This document shows, one piece after another, positions 24,120-27,474 of a stretch of DNA of 27,474 nt (position 1 is its first letter; each line of letters begins with the position of its first letter). The notes under the pieces are model-generated. The model searched no databases. It saw only the letters and a program-made list of their open reading frames with translations, and was not told the DNA's origin. Source of the stretch: Candidatus Omnitrophota bacterium (lineage in GTDB: Bacteria > Omnitrophota > Gorgyraeia > Gorgyraeales > Gorgyraeaceae); the NCBI GenBank assembly GCA_018901615.1, contig JAHIEN010000068.1, positions 1 to 27,474 of the forward strand, given 5' to 3'. The translations under genes and the position numbers were made by a program.

Positions 24120-24231
24120 TTAAGGTTATCTTAGGTTGTCTAAGGTTATATGAAGTTATAAGAGGTTGCTTTTGCTGCAACCTGCAACTTCAGACAACAT
24201 CTAACAACCTCAGATAACATCAGATAACATT
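24120..24231. repeat. 10-base-phased inverted repeat element, copy 2
   Basis: On the plus strand GTT-led units start at 24125, 24135, 24145, 24155 and 24165, and AAC-led units at 24186, 24196, 24206, 24216 and 24226. Every step within an arm is exactly ten bases. The arms pair imperfectly. The core (24165-24188), read on the minus strand, is GTTGCAG-GTTGCAG-CAAAAGCAAC, matching the plus-strand core of the copy at 6605-6720, so the two copies lie in opposite orientation. The right arm encodes the last residues of ispD (NVI) and its TGA stop. Confidence 0.85.
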
Positions 24232-24912
24232 TTTAATCAACATCCTTGCTAACTCTAGATCTTCCTTAGTTGTAATCTTTATATTCCTGTATGACCCCAT
24301 TACTATCCTGGGTTTTATACCCATGGCCTCTACCAGCATGGAATCGTCTGTAATATATGTTTTCTTGTGCACTAATTTATATGCCTTTTCTATCAACTCC
24401 CTTTTAAAGACCTGCGGGGTCTGGGCCTCCCAGAAATCCCTCCTGTCAGGCGTATGATGAATGCGGCCGCCTTTTTTAACTATCTTCAAAGTTGGCTTTA
24501 CAGGCACACCAGCCACTGCCGCTCCGAACTTTTGCGCTGCTTTCAGACAAGCGTTGATTAAATTGTCATTTATAAATGGCCTGATCCCGTCATGTATCAA
24601 TATATAATCTATGTCAGGCGATACGTTTTCTAGCGCCATGGCAACAGAATCTGTCCTCTCTTTTCCACCCTTGACAATCTTTATCTTTCTTATGCGGTAC
24701 CTGTCTATTATGCCGCGCTGAGCGTCCTCTATCCTGTTCCCGCTTACAGCGACTATTATCTCTTCTATATTGCTGTTACGCGAAAGGCGTAATAATGTCC
24801 AGGCAAGTATAGGCTTGCCATTAATATCTATATAAGGCTTTTCTATTCTTGATTTGATCCTCGTGCCTTTACCTGCGGAGGGAACAATAGCGGCTACTCG
24901 CATATATCGCAT
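24220..24912 (-). CDS. ispD: 2-C-methyl-D-erythritol 4-phosphate cytidylyltransferase
   Basis: Transfers CMP to methylerythritol phosphate, the step two before IspF. The 230-residue protein starts with the nucleotidyltransferase motif AAIVPSAGKGTRI, followed by KPYIDINGKPILAWTL, ILIHDGIRPFI, TPQVFKRELIEKAY, TDDSMLVEAMG and the closing NIKITTKEDLELA. An alternative start at 24903 would remove three residues; neither has a clear ribosome site. It begins one base after the yacL stop. Its end lies in the phased repeat element. Confidence 0.94.
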   Translation of the reverse strand: MRYMRVAAIVPSAGKGTRIKSRIEKPYIDINGKPILAWTLLRLSRNSNIEEIIVAVSGNRIEDAQRGIIDRYRIRKIKIVKGGKERTDSVAMALENVSPDIDYILIHDGIRPFINDNLINACLKAAQKFGAAVAGVPVKPTLKIVKKGGRIHHTPDRRDFWEAQTPQVFKRELIEKAYKLVHKKTYITDDSMLVEAMGIKPRIVMGSYRNIKITTKEDLELARMLIKNVI

Positions 24913-24913
24913 G

Positions 24914-25933
24914 CTACTTTTTATTATTTCTCCTGATTTCCTCTGGCGGCTTGCCGAATATCATCCTGCCTGCTGCGGTTTGGAGCACACTTCCCACAAC
25001 TACACGCACGCTCTGACCTATAAGCCTTCTGCCATTATCCACTACCACCATCGTGCCATCCTCGAGGTACCCGACGCCCTGATTGTACTCCTTGCCTTCC
25101 TTTATCAGCCTTATATCAAGCATCTCTCCTGGCAGCACCACAGGCCTCAAGGCATTGGCCAGCTCATTCACATTCAATACGCTCACGCCCTGTATCTCAG
25201 CTATCTTGTTGAGATTAAAATCATTTGTAAAGACCTTTGCGCTCAGGACTTTTGCAAGCTTGACGAGCTTCGCGTCGACCTCTTTTAAATCAGCAAAATC
25301 CTCATTGTGTATCTTTACGTCTATGTTAGAGTTTTTCTGGAGCTTTCCAAGTATATCCAGGCCGCGTCTTCCGCGCGCGCGCTTTAAAGAATCGTTGGAA
25401 TCCGCTATCTGATGCAGCTCCTTTAAGACAAAACGCGGGACAATAAACTTACCCTCTAAAAATTTTGTGGTGCATATATCCGCTATGCGGCCGTCTATAA
25501 TAACACTCGTGTCAAGGATAACCATTTCATCCTTCTGGTCCTGCCTTGAAAACTTTACATACGGGACAATGATATTAAATTCGTCTCTGCCGCGAATAGC
25601 CACTATCATGCCAAGATAACAAAATACCAAGGTAAGCGCCACGCGCAAAGAATAAAATACAGTCTCGTCAAGATGCATCAGGGCGAGCGTATCTGAGACC
25701 AGCTTTGCCATTATGAGTCCGAATATGAGTCCAAAAACAGCTGACGAAAGCCCTCTCACAGAGACCTTGCGCATGATAAATTCAAAGAATATTATTATTA
25801 CGGCTGCTGCAAAACCCATTACGCCGCCTAGCATGCTGAAATCAGCATTACCTATGGGCACAAATGAGCCTATCTGATTACCTATGATCACGCTGAGTAC
25901 GATGAAAAAAATGCGTATAAATATTAGAGTCAT
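24914..25933 (-). CDS. PIN-TRAM membrane protein, YacL family
   Basis: A predicted membrane-anchored nuclease with unknown substrate. Four hydrophobic segments fill residues 1-115. A PIN domain (about 137-250) follows with acidic active-site candidates D141 (VILDTSVIIDGRI), E172 (VLKELHQIAD), D220 and D238 (TNDFNLNKIA). A TRAM RNA-binding domain is at about 270-330 (GVGYLEDGTMVVVDNGRRLIGQSV). The layout and length match YacL, next to ispD in many bacteria. GGAG lies eight bases before the ATG. Confidence 0.9.
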   Translation of the reverse strand: MTLIFIRIFFIVLSVIIGNQIGSFVPIGNADFSMLGGVMGFAAAVIIIFFEFIMRKVSVRGLSSAVFGLIFGLIMAKLVSDTLALMHLDETVFYSLRVALTLVFCYLGMIVAIRGRDEFNIIVPYVKFSRQDQKDEMVILDTSVIIDGRIADICTTKFLEGKFIVPRFVLKELHQIADSNDSLKRARGRRGLDILGKLQKNSNIDVKIHNEDFADLKEVDAKLVKLAKVLSAKVFTNDFNLNKIAEIQGVSVLNVNELANALRPVVLPGEMLDIRLIKEGKEYNQGVGYLEDGTMVVVDNGRRLIGQSVRVVVGSVLQTAAGRMIFGKPPEEIRRNNKK

Positions 25934-25973
25934 TTAGATCTCCATGGGTTATGATTAAATGAGCTCACTCATA

Positions 25974-26699
25974 TCATTTTTTCTTAGCCTTACTCTCCTT
26001 CGGCCTATACAAGAGTTTCCACGGGTGTTCTTTGATATCCAGTATCATTTCGTCAATATGTTTATATATGCTGTCATCGGTTAAAAGCCTGCCCACAGTA
26101 CCCTTGCCTTCTTTCGCGGTCTTAATAAAATCCTGAAAATTTAACGTTAAAGATTCTACATTGGAAACTGTGTTTTTAATGGAGTCCCTGAAGGCCTCGT
26201 CTCCCACGATCTTATCTATAGATTCTATCATGCCTTCCATCTTAAAGAGTGTTTCCCGAGTCTCCCTTGTAAGCTCTTCTGTAGACACAGGATCATGACC
26301 CCTGAGGGTATCACCTTTCCCAAGAAGTCTCGTCTCCCTTGAGCCAGGAGTTATCTCCAGATATTTTTCGCCCAATAGGCCAAGTGTATTGATGGTAGCT
26401 ACAGCATCTTCATTGACCCATGTATTCTGCGGCACCCATATAAAAAGCTTTACCATGGGTCTATTCTCCTGCTCGTCAAAATAGACATCTATACCCTGAA
26501 TCTCGCCTACCTCGACCCCGGCATACCGCACAGGCGCGCCAACGCTTATACCATTGGCAAAACTGAAAAGCATATTAAGCGTATATCCGCGCTTGACACT
26601 GTAAAAATTCCCTATGGAAAACACTATTACTGACAGGATGACTATGCCTATAAAAATAAATATGCCGACCTTTAGTTCAAAACTTGATCTGGTAAACAT
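25974..26699 (-). CDS. mlaD: MCE/MlaD-family lipid transport substrate-binding protein
   Basis: Inner-membrane-anchored, periplasmic MCE-domain protein that carries phospholipids between membranes as part of an Mla-type ABC system. The 241-residue protein has one N-terminal membrane helix (about 11-32) and one MCE domain (about 38-117, with GISVGAPVRYAGVEVGEI and LGLLGEKYLEI). A helical tail (145-225) follows, containing GTVGRLLTDDSIY, which occurs in many MCE proteins, and a lysine-rich end. It follows the ATPase gene by two bases. The permease gene (mlaE) presumably lies just beyond the right edge of the window. Confidence 0.9.
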   Translation of the reverse strand: MFTRSSFELKVGIFIFIGIVILSVIVFSIGNFYSVKRGYTLNMLFSFANGISVGAPVRYAGVEVGEIQGIDVYFDEQENRPMVKLFIWVPQNTWVNEDAVATINTLGLLGEKYLEITPGSRETRLLGKGDTLRGHDPVSTEELTRETRETLFKMEGMIESIDKIVGDEAFRDSIKNTVSNVESLTLNFQDFIKTAKEGKGTVGRLLTDDSIYKHIDEMILDIKEHPWKLLYRPKESKAKKK

Positions 26700-26701
26700 C
26701 T

Positions 26702-27454
26702 CTAGCCTCCGTTTTCTGTAATAGGGCCTTTTGAGGCGCCTGTAATAAACTGTCTAACAATAGGGTCTTGCGAATTTTTTATCTCTTCCGGAGTGCCGAC
26801 CGCTATGATCTTGCCTTTATATAACATGGCTATCCTGGTCGCTATCTTATAGGCGCTTACCATGTCATGCGTAACCACAATAGAAGTCACTTTTAATTTA
26901 TGATTCAGATCTATTATCAGTTCGTTTACTGCGTCTGCCATAACTGGGTCAACACCTGTTGTCGGTTCGTCATATAAAATAATCTTAGGATTATTACATA
27001 TGGCCCTGGCCAGACCTACGCGCTTTTTCATGCCCCCAGAGAGTTCAGCAGGCATAAGATCTTCTATACCCTTTAAACCTACCATCTCCAGCGCCCTGGC
27101 CACCTTTTCCCTGACAAGATCTTCCTTTAAGTCAGTGTGTTCTCTTAACGCAAATCCCACGTTTTCGTCCACTGTCATAGAATCAAACAAGGCAGCTCCC
27201 TGAAAAAGCATGCCAAAGCTCAATCTCAGTTCGTCCAGTTTTTTGTAATCTATCTTTGTTATATCGCTGTTATCTATCAGCACCTGGCCAAAATCAGACC
27301 TCAAGAGGCCTATTATGTGTTTTAAAAGTACGCTCTTTCCGCATCCGGAGCGGCCTATTATGACCATTGCTTCGCCGGAATTGATAACAAGGTTCAGGTT
27401 GTCCAGAACCTTGTTATCTCCGAATGATTTTGAAAGGTTTATTATCTCTATCAT
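26702..27454 (-). CDS. mlaF: ABC transporter ATPase, Mla type
   Basis: Energises the MCE lipid transporter. The 250-residue protein has Walker A GRSGCGKS, a Q-loop at LFQGAALFDSM, the signature LSGGMKKRVGLARAI, Walker B ILYDEPTTGVDP, and the switch histidine in VVTHD. The ...LFDSMTVDENV... segment and the pairing with an MCE protein are typical of MlaF/Mkl. The ATG at 27454 has no clear ribosome site in the 20 bases left of the window, so upstream coupling to the permease cannot be checked. Confidence 0.92.
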   Translation of the reverse strand: MIEIINLSKSFGDNKVLDNLNLVINSGEAMVIIGRSGCGKSVLLKHIIGLLRSDFGQVLIDNSDITKIDYKKLDELRLSFGMLFQGAALFDSMTVDENVGFALREHTDLKEDLVREKVARALEMVGLKGIEDLMPAELSGGMKKRVGLARAICNNPKIILYDEPTTGVDPVMADAVNELIIDLNHKLKVTSIVVTHDMVSAYKIATRIAMLYKGKIIAVGTPEEIKNSQDPIVRQFITGASKGPITENGG

Positions 27455-27474
27455 GGAAATATAAAATAAAATAA

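Overview
The window is a densely packed stretch of bacterial chromosome. It holds 28 protein-coding genes, all on the minus strand, so transcription runs from the right end (27474) to the left end (1). Gaps are mostly 0-40 bases and several neighbours share ATGA, GTGA or TAATG stop/start overlaps. No tRNA, rRNA, CRISPR array, transposase or phage gene was seen, and no stretch over 300 bases lacks a gene. The Mla/MCE lipid-transport genes, a prepilin peptidase and a secreted SurA/PrsA-type foldase indicate a double-membraned cell. The gene order partly resembles Firmicutes clusters (yacL-ispD-ispF-cysS; tmk-holB-ricT-metG-tatD; thiL-tsaE-tsaB). An uncultured diderm lineage such as Omnitrophota would fit, but that is inference; no marker gene for placement is present.

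In transcription order: (1) 27454-25974, ATPase and MCE subunits of an Mla-type phospholipid transporter. (2) 25933-22230, the PIN-TRAM protein YacL, the isoprenoid (MEP pathway) enzymes IspD and IspF, and CysS. (3) 22175-16296, Tmk, HolB, RicT/PSP1, MetG, a cysteine desulfurase and TatD. (4) 16201-13016, a CPBP membrane protease, a DUF362 ferredoxin-like protein and MtnA. (5) 13044-9446, ThiL, TsaE, TsaB (the latter two for t6A modification of tRNA), alanine racemase and GreA. (6) 9360-1744, a parvulin foldase followed by ilvD-ilvB-ilvN-ilvC-leuA for branched-chain amino acids. (7) 1657-11, AroE and a prepilin peptidase.

The gene content is ordinary and I found no new enzymatic or defence system. 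The unexplained material lies between genes. Six of the longer gaps each hold inverted- or direct-repeat structure. The most striking is one family found twice (6605-6720 and 24120-24231): five GTT-led units and five AAC-led units set at exactly 10-base steps around a shared core. In both copies the repeat supplies the last codons and stop of the upstream gene. Other gaps hold a pair of palindromes arranged as a larger palindrome (16220-16295), a GTCATTGCGAG-type element with hairpins (3299-3448), a 13-bp perfect hairpin (22187-22229) and four TTCCGCG boxes (1699-1738).
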